NCBI GenBank assembly: GCA_017992575.1 | Contig: JAGOOJ010000002.1 | Location: 1 to 28,558, forward strand | Reading direction: 5' to 3' | Source of the DNA: Candidatus Moraniibacteriota bacterium | Lineage (GTDB): Bacteria > Patescibacteriota > Minisyncoccia > Moranbacterales > UBA1568 | DNA length: 28,558 bases | Notes under the pieces: generated by a model | The model's database searches: none | Told to the model about the DNA's origin: nothing | Seen by the model: the letters and a program-made list of their open reading frames with translations, nothing else | Shown here: piece after piece, positions 7,635 through 16,524 of the stretch | Numbering within the stretch: position 1 is the stretch's first letter | How the letters are laid out: each line of letters opens with the position of its first letter | Translations under genes and position numbers: made by a program

Positions 7635-9311
7635 TTACCAATCCCCTCGTTCCGGGTGGTCCTCAGTCAAAGCAGCGGTTTCTGGCTGACGAAAGACACG
7701 ACAAAGGAAAAAACGTTTCACTCGCTCTAATTCTTCTATCCTGAGCCAGTGAGCAAACAGAACGTATGCGCCACCACCGATAGCGAATCCAATCAGAAGT
7801 TGTAGGAAAACTTTTACAAAAGTATCCAGTTCATCAATAGTCAGTGCAAAAACGGATTTGGAAAGCTGTGCTACAGCTCCCGCCAAAAGCGAAGCGAGGA
7901 GAATCTTCCCTACTGGAAGAATGATAGCTGCATCATCCCAAAACGTGAGCTTACGCCGTAAGAAAAAATAAAGCAAAGCACAATTGAGCACCGTGCTCAA
8001 AGAAAAAGCAATGGCCAAACCTTCAATGGCATACTGAGGCAAGAGGAGCGGGATGAGGGCAATGTGGACAGCTTCACTGACGAAAGCAATATAGAGCGGT
8101 GTTTTGGTATTCTGAAGAGCGAAAAAGGCCCGAGCAAAGAGCGGAACGAGGCTTTGAGCAAAAAGACTGAGTGAAAGGAATTTAAGCACCTCAAATGTAG
8201 TAATCGTATCCTGCCAATCAAAATTTCCAGAACCAAGAATGACTCGAACGCACTGGGCTCGAAAAATAATCATAAAAATAGACAGCGGTACCACAAAAAA
8301 CAAAATTTTTCTTGCTGTCCCAGAAAACATCAAAAAGAAGTCTTTGTCATTCTTTTTCGCAGCAAACAAAGAAAGCGAAGGGAAAGCAGCTAATGAAAAA
8401 GCAATCCCAAATAACCCGAGCGGGACGCTTTGTATATTATTAGCCAGCGTAAAGGAAGCAAGGCTCCCCGAAACCAACGTCGAAGCAAAGATGGTCATGA
8501 CAAGCAAACTAATCTGGTTCACCGCCATACCAAGCGAACGTGGGATCATAAGCTTGAGCACTCGTCGAACCTGTTCATCTTTCCAGGCATTCCAGAGACC
8601 CCACTGGAAACGAAACCCTGCCCGCTTGAGACTGGGATACTGAACAACCATATGAAAAAACGATCCGAGAACCACTCCCCAACCTAGCCCTGCTGGACCG
8701 AAATATTTGGTCAGAAATACAGCACCGAAAATAATCCCTACATTGTAAAAAAACGGAGCGAAAGAGTACGCTGCAAACTGCTTGAAAGAAACAAGTACTC
8801 CACCAAAAACAGCGCTCACTGACAGAAAGAGCGGTGAAAGAAGCATGATGCGTGTCAACATCGTTACCGATGCCTGCTTTTCTGCAGAAAATCCCGGAGC
8901 CAAAAAATCTGTGATGTACGAAGCAAAAATGATACCAAAAAATGAAAATAACCCTAAAGAAAAAAGCGTCGTGTGAAGAACTCCTGAGGTGAGTCTCCAA
9001 GCTTCTTCCCTTTTTTCTTGTGAAACAAGTTCGGTAAAAATCGGAACAAACGCGGCTGAGAGAGCGCCCAGAACAAGAAATCCATACACCAGATCCGGCA
9101 AACGAAACGCTGCATAATAGGCATCAAGCACATCCCCAGCACCAAACTGTGATGCCAGTATACGGTCACGCAGAAAACCAAGGAAGCGACTAGCTACCCC
9201 AGCAAACGCGATCAGGAGTGCTGCACTCCCCACGGTCGCACTGGGCGTACTCCCCCATACTACCAATGAGTGAAATAATTTTTTTACCATGCTTCTTTCA
9301 AAAAATATCAT
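7635..9311 (-). CDS. murJ: MurJ/MviN-family lipid II or lipid-linked sugar flippase
   Basis: A 558-residue polytopic protein of the MOP superfamily, MviN/MurJ branch, with about 14 hydrophobic spans. The N-terminal segment (ASRFLGFLRDRILASQFGAG, then DAYYAAFRLPDLV) is the family hallmark, and the internal FARAFFALQNTKTPLYI segment is also typical. MurJ flips lipid II across the membrane; relatives handle other lipid-linked sugars. The ATG at 9311 overlaps the stop of the DUF4012 gene as ATGA, indicating translational coupling; a second ATG at 9290 is possible. Its place behind a glycosyltransferase and a DUF4012 gene, rather than with the mur genes at 21-26 kb, leaves the substrate open. The last 40 residues are charged and cytoplasmic. 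Confidence 0.93.
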   Translation of the reverse strand: MIFFERSMVKKLFHSLVVWGSTPSATVGSAALLIAFAGVASRFLGFLRDRILASQFGAGDVLDAYYAAFRLPDLVYGFLVLGALSAAFVPIFTELVSQEKREEAWRLTSGVLHTTLFSLGLFSFFGIIFASYITDFLAPGFSAEKQASVTMLTRIMLLSPLFLSVSAVFGGVLVSFKQFAAYSFAPFFYNVGIIFGAVFLTKYFGPAGLGWGVVLGSFFHMVVQYPSLKRAGFRFQWGLWNAWKDEQVRRVLKLMIPRSLGMAVNQISLLVMTIFASTLVSGSLASFTLANNIQSVPLGLFGIAFSLAAFPSLSLFAAKKNDKDFFLMFSGTARKILFFVVPLSIFMIIFRAQCVRVILGSGNFDWQDTITTFEVLKFLSLSLFAQSLVPLFARAFFALQNTKTPLYIAFVSEAVHIALIPLLLPQYAIEGLAIAFSLSTVLNCALLYFFLRRKLTFWDDAAIILPVGKILLASLLAGAVAQLSKSVFALTIDELDTFVKVFLQLLIGFAIGGGAYVLFAHWLRIEELERVKRFFLCRVFRQPETAALTEDHPERGDW

Positions 9312-11485
9312 TCTTTCCCAAAGACCATCCCGTGAAAAACGTCTGTCTTCAGATTAGTTTCTCGGCGCCATTCCCGTCCATACGGTACCAGATTCGGCTC
9401 AGTCTGCCAAATAACATGAAAAGATTCTGGGTAAGTGACGGACATAAGAAGAGCACTTCCTGGTGATCCTGACTGCTTTTGAAATAACACAGCATATGAC
9501 TGAGGGTCCCCCAGAGCGAGAGCCTTGGGATCCAGTCGAAACGGCAAACGGTACTGAAATCGAAGAGTTACAGATTCTTTGGGGCTCACATATGCCCAAG
9601 CACCGAATACCGTTTTACCGGCATCCTCCGAAATACGCACACCCGTTTTCTGATCCACTACTTCCGCACTCTCCTCTCGATCCACATCAGCATCTTTCTT
9701 GAAACCAAGTCTCGCATAATCAAGTGGCGGAGCAGGAAATTCCCATGTTGTGCCCTCTGAAGCAATGAGAAGAGATCCCTTTGGTACATAGATTCGTACA
9801 TAATCCGCATTTACTTTGTTCCACCAATCATAGGGCGTATCACCACCACGATGTGTCCGGGTGACTGTCACAGTATCAACAATAGAGCCATCATCCCCTA
9901 TCTTCGCCTCGTGCATGATACGTTCATCAATAACCCCGTCTGTCTTGTATCCGTTTATATTACTATGAATAACTGCTAAGTAATCCTTGGACGTTTCGAG
10001 TATCCGTCCAGACCAACCAACCTCATCAATCAATCGTTCAAAATCGGGCTGTCGCACATACAACAACATATGTTTCTCGTTGAGACCAGAAACAAGTGCT
10101 TCCGCGATACGTCCAGTCGCTGCCCTGTCCTGAAGAGCAAACGCTTTTTCAATCAACAACCGCGTCAGATCAGCCAAAATCTTCTTAGGTTGATTTAATT
10201 CCTTATCATACTTTACTTCCACCTGTTCCTGAAGGACAGGAATAAAGTTATCCGCATCAACCGTCAATCCGTACTGGGGCATCGATATAGGACCAATAAC
10301 TGCCAAAAGTTTCTGCATCACCGTCGGCGTCAGTGTAATTACCCCATCAACAGTTGGTCCTCCAGTTTTTTCATAAAAGGAGATCGCTTTTTCTGCCGAT
10401 GCAGGAAAATCAGGAAACCAGTTGCTATCATGCAAACTCCAACCGGCGCTAATTTTCTGGATTGGTTTTGGTGGAATGATATTTTCTTTGAGTTGTCCAT
10501 CCGGATTAAAAATACCGTCCACAAAGAATCGACGAATCACTCCCTGGTTAATATCAACCAGGGCATAGGTTCCTATGAAACCTCCCGTCGCACGCATTTC
10601 ATGATTGTTCTGCAAAAGGAACAAATACGTTCGTGGTCCATTGCCACCAAGCAGTTCTTCAATAATTCGTTCATTCTTTTCAAAACCAGAAAGAATGCCA
10701 AGTAGCGCCGGTAATCCGTCCTTTACTTGTAAAAATTTTTCCTGTTTGTCTTTTGGGATATCCCCAATTGATACCAGTATCAACTCCTCTTGCGCCAAGG
10801 CGAGCAATCGCTGTACCTCTCTGAGAGACTCCTTCGACTGAGCCATTAAATCAAGCAACGAAATCTTCTCACCCTGAGCGTATGCCTTTTTAGATTGTGT
10901 GGCCACTTCAATAAGTTGAGAGAGCGGTTTACCAGCCAGAGCAAAGTATTTCCCTGCTTCTACGGCATGTCTTCCTGATGAAAGCGGTGACAGCGGAGAG
11001 ATATAGCGAGTCACATCAAGAAGCGGTCCCCCTAAAAGCGTAAATCGCTTACTGGCCTGATCAAAAAATTGACGGGCACTCTCAAAGTGTTGCACTGCCC
11101 CTTCATACTGTTTCGCTTTCAATAATTCCGTTGCCTGAGCCAAATCATCATACCCCCGTTTACTCTCCATGAGGATTTTTTCCTTTGTCGCAAGCGCTCC
11201 AGAAACAACTCCATACACAACAAAGACTCCGCACACTACCAGTATCCCTACAGTCATCACCTTGCGGGAAGTCCGTGTTGCCTGGATCGGTTTTTTGACA
11301 GGAGACACAGGAGTATTAAGAAACGCTGTCGGCGCCTGGTAGGGAGGGCGGGTAGCCGATTCTTCATGCTGAAGAATCTTATCCTTCCCTCTTTCGAGCT
11401 GAACGAACGCTGATACTCGCTTCGGATGCGTAACATCCGAAAGAGAGGACTGCTTATAACTTTTGGACGAGCGAAGGAATGTCAT
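9308..11485 (-). CDS. DUF4012-family membrane-anchored protein
   Basis: A 725-residue protein with a cytoplasmic N-terminal tail (1-75, polar, likely disordered), one membrane span (about 77-98), a helical region (about 100-275) and an extracytoplasmic DUF4012 core. The core shows RTYLFLLQNNHEMRATGGFI (285-304), an HDSNWFPDFPASAEKAI stretch (352-368) and GGPTVDGVITLTP (375-387), which I recognise from this family in Patescibacteria and Actinobacteria. Its biochemical role is not established; it is often found beside glycosyltransferases and polysaccharide genes. A beta-rich C-terminal region follows. The ATG at 11485 lies 32 bases inside the end of the glycosyltransferase gene, and the stop overlaps the murJ start, so the three are translationally linked. 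Confidence 0.88.
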   Translation of the reverse strand: MTFLRSSKSYKQSSLSDVTHPKRVSAFVQLERGKDKILQHEESATRPPYQAPTAFLNTPVSPVKKPIQATRTSRKVMTVGILVVCGVFVVYGVVSGALATKEKILMESKRGYDDLAQATELLKAKQYEGAVQHFESARQFFDQASKRFTLLGGPLLDVTRYISPLSPLSSGRHAVEAGKYFALAGKPLSQLIEVATQSKKAYAQGEKISLLDLMAQSKESLREVQRLLALAQEELILVSIGDIPKDKQEKFLQVKDGLPALLGILSGFEKNERIIEELLGGNGPRTYLFLLQNNHEMRATGGFIGTYALVDINQGVIRRFFVDGIFNPDGQLKENIIPPKPIQKISAGWSLHDSNWFPDFPASAEKAISFYEKTGGPTVDGVITLTPTVMQKLLAVIGPISMPQYGLTVDADNFIPVLQEQVEVKYDKELNQPKKILADLTRLLIEKAFALQDRAATGRIAEALVSGLNEKHMLLYVRQPDFERLIDEVGWSGRILETSKDYLAVIHSNINGYKTDGVIDERIMHEAKIGDDGSIVDTVTVTRTHRGGDTPYDWWNKVNADYVRIYVPKGSLLIASEGTTWEFPAPPLDYARLGFKKDADVDREESAEVVDQKTGVRISEDAGKTVFGAWAYVSPKESVTLRFQYRLPFRLDPKALALGDPQSYAVLFQKQSGSPGSALLMSVTYPESFHVIWQTEPNLVPYGREWRRETNLKTDVFHGMVFGKE

Positions 11486-12692
11486 GGCACTGCTGTTTGT
11501 TTTGTAATATTGACTGATAGATCTTCATCGTCAAATCGGCCATTGTTCTAAAATGAAATTTCTTCACTTGTTGATACCCTCGTTCACGCAACATCAACCG
11601 CACGGTTTCATCTTCTTCTACTTTTCGTACTTGGGTTACCAGTGTCTCTGGTACTGCCGGATCAAAGAAAGAAGCAGCTTCACCCAATATTTCTGGAAGT
11701 GATCCTCGATCAGAAGCAACAACCGGTGTCCCATAGGTCATAGCTTCGAGTGGTGGCAACCCAAAGCCTTCATACAAAGAGGGAAAGACATAGACTCGTG
11801 CGAAACGATAGAGCGCTGAGAGTTCTCGATCACTGAGAAACCCAGTGAACACGATGTTACGAACCCCCACACGAACCGCTTCATCTTTGAGACGAGCGTA
11901 GAAAAAATCTTCTTTGCCAACTAAAACAAGCACATGATCCGGGAAAGCCCTCGCCAGAGAAAAAAGAATCGCTAAATTCTTATGAGGATACGCATTTCCA
12001 ACGTACAAAAAATATGGCCGAACTTTGAAAAGAGGCGTGCTCGTCTCTTGGGATATTATATCATGAGAAGCACTCCCTTTCTTCTCTTGTCCCTCGTGGA
12101 GCAATCCAAGCGAAGCAAGGAGTACTCGTTCCCGATCTAACGAAAGAACGTGACAAAACTGGTCTGCTGCTTCATAGGTTACCGTTGTTTTTCCCCGGGC
12201 ATGCGGATAGTGTTTCAATATGTCACGCTCCGTAAAATGAGAGACCGTAATAATATGTCTCGCCCGATGAATAGCAGAGGCAATAACCATCCGATACATC
12301 ACAAATTTTACCCAATAAAAAAAAGCAAAGCGCGTCGTATTGCGTACGGTTGGATAGTGCACCAAGATGAGATCATGAATAGTCACAACAAACCGCTTCC
12401 AGTAGCACAGTGGCACGTTGAAATGAGGAAAATGCATCAGATCAAACCGATGTCGATACAGACGAATCACAAATAGTGTCTGCTCGGCCAAACCGTACCA
12501 GGCATACTGAGCAATTTCTTTTTTGAATCGTGAATTTTTGGGAGTATACTCGGAAAAATTTTCTCGACGAAGAAAAATAACGTAGTCGTTCTCCTTATCA
12601 ATATTCTCCAAATGCTCAATAAGTTTCTCCGTATAACGACCAAGTCCCTTCCCGAGCGAACCATAAAACCGAGCATCAATACCTATATGCAT
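11454..12692 (-). CDS. GT4-family glycosyltransferase
   Basis: A 412-residue GT-B fold glycosyltransferase. It starts at 12692 (MHIGIDARFYG), seven bases after the preceding stop. The acceptor-side Rossmann domain includes GLGRYTEKL near residue 16 and VTIHDL. The donor-side domain shows FLYVGNAYPHKNL and the GT4 motif EGFGLPPLEAMTYGTPVVAS with its paired Glu residues. Such enzymes transfer a sugar from a nucleotide donor to a lipid- or glycan-linked acceptor on the cytoplasmic face. The adjacent galU, rmlA and rmlD genes suggest UDP-glucose or dTDP-rhamnose as the donor, but the specificity cannot be read from sequence. It is coupled to the DUF4012 gene. Confidence 0.93.
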   Translation of the reverse strand: MHIGIDARFYGSLGKGLGRYTEKLIEHLENIDKENDYVIFLRRENFSEYTPKNSRFKKEIAQYAWYGLAEQTLFVIRLYRHRFDLMHFPHFNVPLCYWKRFVVTIHDLILVHYPTVRNTTRFAFFYWVKFVMYRMVIASAIHRARHIITVSHFTERDILKHYPHARGKTTVTYEAADQFCHVLSLDRERVLLASLGLLHEGQEKKGSASHDIISQETSTPLFKVRPYFLYVGNAYPHKNLAILFSLARAFPDHVLVLVGKEDFFYARLKDEAVRVGVRNIVFTGFLSDRELSALYRFARVYVFPSLYEGFGLPPLEAMTYGTPVVASDRGSLPEILGEAASFFDPAVPETLVTQVRKVEEDETVRLMLRERGYQQVKKFHFRTMADLTMKIYQSILQNKQQCHDIPSLVQKL

Positions 12693-12699
12693 ACACTTC

Positions 12700-13398
12700 T
12701 CACTTCTTGTTACTTTGTTCACGAACACCTCGCTCCATACAATAGAGCAGAAGCGCTTCTGATACGAGGAGTTTAAGCACTTCTCCATCTTCAAAATGAT
12801 TTCTCGTTTTTGAAAAAATCAGAAAGGCGGACACTCCTTGAGCCGGTCGCGGGGAACGAACGATAATCGTATCATTCTCTTCCCAAAAATACTTCCCTTC
12901 CGAAAAAAGTCGCTTTGAGGAAAAAGATTCTCCCAACGGAGACGCGGTATCTTTCATATACACTGCACTCCAAGTTTCTGCCTTTTTATCAGCGAAACCA
13001 AGCGTCACCTGATCCGTCTTAGTAAGCAAACTCGCTGCTTCCAGCAAAGGTCGATACAAAACTCCTTTTTCTTTCCCAAAAGACTCAGCCGTCGCCTTGG
13101 GGAGCGCAAAGATAAGTTCCTTAACGATATCAAGTTTACGATTCATTTCACCAATATAAGAATAAGAATCAGAGAGGTCACGCGTGATAATATTCGCCTG
13201 CTTCTGAAGGTGTAATTTCTCACGAAATACACGAAGAAGAGTCTTCTCCTTAGCTAAATAAATCATGAATCCGAAGACTCCAAAACAAAAAATCAATAAC
13301 GATTCAATATCGTCCTCTCTCAACCAGGTAAGCTCATACTGAATAAGCTCAGGCGTCAAAATAGCGAGAACAAATATGATGAGATAAATCCAATACAT
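12700..13398 (-). CDS. Two-span membrane protein with coiled coil and possible GAF-like domain
   Basis: A 232-residue protein of no family I can name. Two hydrophobic spans (about 3-20 and 35-50) are followed by a coiled-coil-like helix (about 55-105, with DLSDSYSYIGEMNRKLDIVKEL) and a compact alpha/beta domain (about 115-220) that resembles a GAF-type sensory fold in layout. There is no kinase, cyclase or other catalytic domain behind it. The start at 13398 is chosen because upstream codons would lie in the galU terminator hairpin; GGAGG sits only two bases before this ATG, unusually close. It leads directly into the glycosyltransferase gene, so it may regulate or organise the glycan machinery. 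Confidence 0.7.
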   Translation of the reverse strand: MYWIYLIIFVLAILTPELIQYELTWLREDDIESLLIFCFGVFGFMIYLAKEKTLLRVFREKLHLQKQANIITRDLSDSYSYIGEMNRKLDIVKELIFALPKATAESFGKEKGVLYRPLLEAASLLTKTDQVTLGFADKKAETWSAVYMKDTASPLGESFSSKRLFSEGKYFWEENDTIIVRSPRPAQGVSAFLIFSKTRNHFEDGEVLKLLVSEALLLYCMERGVREQSNKK

Positions 13399-13410
13399 AT
13401 CCTCCAAAAC

Positions 13411-13433
13411 AAACGAGGGTCGAAAGACCCTCA
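13411..13433 (-). terminator. galU terminator
   Basis: GAGGGTC and GACCCTC (13415-13432) form a 7-bp stem with a TTTC tetraloop, followed on the minus strand by GTTTGTTTT. It lies eight bases after the galU stop. The T-run is interrupted, so read-through into the next genes is possible. Confidence 0.7.
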
Positions 13434-13440
13434 ATTGATA

Positions 13441-14325
13441 TTACTTTTTATCTGCATCCAGAATTTTTCGCATATGTTCCTTGATTTGCGATCCGATATC
13501 TGGTCGTTCAATCGCATAGGAAAGAATAGTCATCATATAGTTGAGCGGGTCCCCCGTAGTCATCCATTGTCCTCCCTCAACGGTTTTGGCGTACATCTTT
13601 CCTCCTTTGTGAATATAATTCTGGATAGCGTCAGCAACCCACAATTCATTTCCTTTTCCTAGTGCCGTTTCTCGAAGAATATCAATAATCTCCTGATTCA
13701 AAATATAACGACCAAAAACTGCTAAGCGCGAGGGGGCCTCGTCTTGATTTGGCTTTTCAACAATGCCACGCATCTGCATAGTTTCCAAATCGACATCAAC
13801 AATACCATACTTAGAAACCTCGCTTTCTGGAACTTCCTGCACTCCAATCATTGGATACCCATGTAGATTATATGCCTCCACCATCTGTTTGGTAAACGAA
13901 ACTTTCGACTTCACCAAATCATCACCGAAGCAATAGATAAACGGCTCATCGTCTACCAGACTCGCTGCCGAAAGAGCTGGCGTTCCATTGCCATAGGGTC
14001 CTTTCTGTCGGATATGAACAAAATTTGCCATTTCTGCAATACGGTGCACCTGCTCATAGCGATCTTCCTTACCATTTTTCCGCAAATCATCTTCGAGGGC
14101 TGTTGAATAATCAAAATGGTCTTCAAGCGCTTTCTTATCCCAACGTGTTACGAAAATAATATCCTCGATACCCGCCTCAACCAACTCCTCCACCACCATC
14201 TGAATAATCGGCTTGTCGACAATCGGCAACATCTCTTTCGGCATAGACTTGGTCGCTGGCAAAAGACGTGTTCCGCTTCCCGCTACGGCAATGACTGCTT
14301 TCTTAATTTTCTGTACTGGTGCCAT
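13441..14325 (-). CDS. galU: UTP-glucose-1-phosphate uridylyltransferase
   Basis: A 294-residue nucleotidyltransferase that makes UDP-glucose from UTP and glucose-1-phosphate. The N-terminal signature AGSGTRLLPATKSMPKEMLP (15-34), followed by IVDKPIIQMVVEE, is that of GalU, with AGSGTR in place of the commoner AGLGTR. The YGNGTPAL, FGDDLV, KYGIVD and GIVEKP segments follow in the usual order, and the length is typical. It is the last gene of a glyA-rmlA-galU run, 15 bases behind rmlA, and is followed by a terminator hairpin. UDP-glucose could feed the glycosyltransferase downstream. Confidence 0.95.
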   Translation of the reverse strand: MAPVQKIKKAVIAVAGSGTRLLPATKSMPKEMLPIVDKPIIQMVVEELVEAGIEDIIFVTRWDKKALEDHFDYSTALEDDLRKNGKEDRYEQVHRIAEMANFVHIRQKGPYGNGTPALSAASLVDDEPFIYCFGDDLVKSKVSFTKQMVEAYNLHGYPMIGVQEVPESEVSKYGIVDVDLETMQMRGIVEKPNQDEAPSRLAVFGRYILNQEIIDILRETALGKGNELWVADAIQNYIHKGGKMYAKTVEGGQWMTTGDPLNYMMTILSYAIERPDIGSQIKEHMRKILDADKK

Positions 14326-14340
14326 AAGAATGAAATGAAA

Positions 14341-15135
14341 CTACTTATTAATAGAAACTATACGCTTATATTCGGTATTGAATTCCTGTATCGCATCATT
14401 AATCATCGGGTGCATCTGTTCTCCCAGTCGCTTTTCTCGAGCAAAGGCACTGGCCTCAAACAACGACTCCTGTGTCCCCATATCGAACCACGCCCCAGTG
14501 ATAACTCGCACATCAAGCATTTCCTTGTTGAGATAATGACGCTGCACGTCAGTTATTTCCAACTCTCCACGAGAAGAGGGTGTGAGAGATTTAGCAACAT
14601 CAATCGCTTCACTATCAAAAATATATACCCCCGGGATAGCGAAGCTACTCTTCGGTGCCTCTGGCTTTTCCTCAATAGAAAGTACCGTGGCATCACTATC
14701 AAATTCCACTACACCAAACCGTTTTGGATCCTTTACTTCTTTGGCAAAAATGCGCCCACCACTTTGAAACGACTGAATAGCATCAGTGAAATCATCCTCA
14801 AATACATTGTCTCCCAAAACCAGTGTCGAATTCTCTCCATCCAGAAAGTCTTCTGCCAAAATATAGGCATCAGCCAGTCCCCGAGGCGACTTTTGTACTA
14901 CGAAAGATAAATTTACCCCGAACTTGCGAAACATTGATCCGAGCAGGTTCAAGAAACTCCCAGAATGCTCTGGAGAAACGATAATAAGAATATCCTTAAT
15001 ACCCGCTTTGATAAGCGTATTCAACGGATAAAAAATCATCGGCCGATCATAGACCGGAAGTAACTGCTTGGAGGTGATAGCGGTGAGGGGCAAGAGTCGT
15101 GTTCCGGTTCCACCTGCTAAAATTATTCCTTTCAT
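14341..15135 (-). CDS. rmlA: Glucose-1-phosphate thymidylyltransferase
   Basis: A 264-residue enzyme for the first step of dTDP-L-rhamnose synthesis, joining dTTP and glucose-1-phosphate. The N-terminal MKGIILAGGTGTRLLPLT and the SKQLLPVYDRPMIFYPL segment are diagnostic for RmlA. VLGDNVF, FGVVEFD, IEEKPEAPKS, GVYIFD and GELEITDVQ follow in family order. At 264 residues it lacks the longer C-terminal region of proteobacterial RmlA (about 290). It is 12 bases behind glyA and 15 before galU. The other pathway genes (rmlB, rmlC, rmlD) lie at 16.5-20.2 kb, so the pathway is complete in this window. Confidence 0.95.
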   Translation of the reverse strand: MKGIILAGGTGTRLLPLTAITSKQLLPVYDRPMIFYPLNTLIKAGIKDILIIVSPEHSGSFLNLLGSMFRKFGVNLSFVVQKSPRGLADAYILAEDFLDGENSTLVLGDNVFEDDFTDAIQSFQSGGRIFAKEVKDPKRFGVVEFDSDATVLSIEEKPEAPKSSFAIPGVYIFDSEAIDVAKSLTPSSRGELEITDVQRHYLNKEMLDVRVITGAWFDMGTQESLFEASAFAREKRLGEQMHPMINDAIQEFNTEYKRIVSINK

Positions 15136-15147
15136 ACGAAAAATATA

Positions 15148-16401
15148 TTAACGATACACGGGAAATTTTTTACACAGTACCTTCACCGTCTTCCGAATAT
15201 CTTGCAATACTTTTACATTTCCACCCGAACGCAATGCTTCATCGATACAGCCGGCAATAATTTTCATTTCCGGCTCTTTCAAACCACGCGTCGTGACTGC
15301 TGGGACACCGATACGTAGTCCGGACGGATCCATCGGCCCCCGAGGATCATCTGGAATAACATTCTTATTCACCGTAATACCGATAGTGTCGAGCATTTTT
15401 TCCGCTTCTTTCCCTGTGACGCCGTAACTTCTCACCACATCGATAACAATCATATGATTCTCCGTACCACCAAAGAGAATATGCGCTCCACGTTTGGTCA
15501 TTTCTTTTTCCAAAGTCTTGGCATTTTTTAAAACTTGTTTGGCATACTTCCGAAACTCTGGCCGGAGAGCCTCGCCAAAGGCTACTGCCTTGGCAGCAAT
15601 AGTATTCATGAGTGGTCCACCCTGAAGTCCCGGAAAGACGGCCCGATCAACCGCTTTAGCCAGATCCTTTCGACACAGAATAACACCTCCCCGTGGTCCA
15701 CGAAGTGATTTATGCGTTGTAGTTGTCACGATATCAAAGTATGGTACTGGGTTCAGGAGCGCACGACCCGCTACCATACCAGCGATATGGGCCATATCCA
15801 TCATCGAGTAGGCCCCAACCTTTTTAGCAATGGCCACAAACTTAGCGTAGTCAAGCTGTCGCGTATACGAAGAAAATCCAGCCAGTACCAATTGTGGTTT
15901 CACTTTTTTAGCCAGCGCCTCAAGCTTTTTGTAATCAATCGTCCCATCCGCTTCTGTTTTGTATCCAACAAAGTGATAGATTTGAGCGGGCAATGTCAGC
16001 GGATGTCCGTGTGTCAAATGCCCTCCATGAGATAAATCCATACCAAGAATCGTATCACCAGGCTTGAGAATGGCTGAGTAGGCTGCCAGATTGGCCGGTG
16101 CTCCAGCGTGTGGCTGAACATTAGCATGTTCTGCTCCAAACAATTTCTTGACGCGATTAATAGCGAGCGTTTCCACCACATCAGTAAACTCCTGACCACC
16201 GTAATAACGGCGACCCGGATACCCCTCAGAATATTTATTAGTCAGGACTGTCCCGAGCGCCTCAAGAACCGATCGAGAAACATAGTTCTCAGAGGCAATC
16301 ATCTCAAGTCCTTCTTCTTGACGCTTCTCTTCCCCTCGCACAGCGTCATATACTTCTTTGTCAGCTCGTTTCAGTGTGTCTTGTTTCATAGAAAACTTCA
16401 T
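15148..16401 (-). CDS. glyA: Serine hydroxymethyltransferase
   Basis: A 417-residue PLP enzyme that converts serine and tetrahydrofolate to glycine and 5,10-methylene-tetrahydrofolate, supplying one-carbon units, for example for thymidylate. EMIASENYVS, NKYSEGYPGRRYYGG, NVQPHAGAPANLAAY and MDMAHIAG are present, and the PLP lysine is Lys231 in TTTTHKSLRGPRGG. The start at 16401 (MKFSMKQDTL) is chosen because GAGG lies nine bases upstream; the next ATG at 16389 is also possible. It heads a glyA-rmlA-galU run. A link between one-carbon and rhamnose metabolism is not required; this may be an operon of convenience. Confidence 0.97.
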   Translation of the reverse strand: MKFSMKQDTLKRADKEVYDAVRGEEKRQEEGLEMIASENYVSRSVLEALGTVLTNKYSEGYPGRRYYGGQEFTDVVETLAINRVKKLFGAEHANVQPHAGAPANLAAYSAILKPGDTILGMDLSHGGHLTHGHPLTLPAQIYHFVGYKTEADGTIDYKKLEALAKKVKPQLVLAGFSSYTRQLDYAKFVAIAKKVGAYSMMDMAHIAGMVAGRALLNPVPYFDIVTTTTHKSLRGPRGGVILCRKDLAKAVDRAVFPGLQGGPLMNTIAAKAVAFGEALRPEFRKYAKQVLKNAKTLEKEMTKRGAHILFGGTENHMIVIDVVRSYGVTGKEAEKMLDTIGITVNKNVIPDDPRGPMDPSGLRIGVPAVTTRGLKEPEMKIIAGCIDEALRSGGNVKVLQDIRKTVKVLCKKFPVYR

Positions 16402-16424
16402 TGATAATATCCTCATAATATCAA

Positions 16425-16452
16425 GAAATAGGCCTTTCTGCACCATTGACAA
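16425..16452 (-). promoter_or_regulatory. Candidate promoter for glyA-rmlA-galU
   Basis: On the minus strand TTGTCA (16452-16447), a 16-base spacer, then TATTTC (16430-16425). The -35 is good and the -10 weak. It lies after the rmlD terminator and before the glyA ribosome site. Confidence 0.35.
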
Positions 16453-16490
16453 AAAACTCAAAAAGATGTATAATAAAAGAACAGTGCTTA

Positions 16491-16523
16491 AAATAATCAG
16501 TCGCCTTTTCAGGCGACTTTTTC
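16491..16523 (-). terminator. Terminator hairpin behind rmlD
   Basis: AGTCGCCT and AGGCGACT (16499-16518) form a perfect 8-bp stem with a tetraloop, six bases beyond the rmlD stop. The minus-strand tail is GATTATTTT. The plus-strand side has a better T-tract (CTTTTTCTTT), so it may also block antisense transcription. Confidence 0.75.
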
Positions 16524-16524
16524 T

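Noticed and set aside
14116..14910. 264-codon plus-strand frame across galU and rmlA
   Set aside because: It spans the junction of two certain minus-strand genes and its translation resembles no protein.
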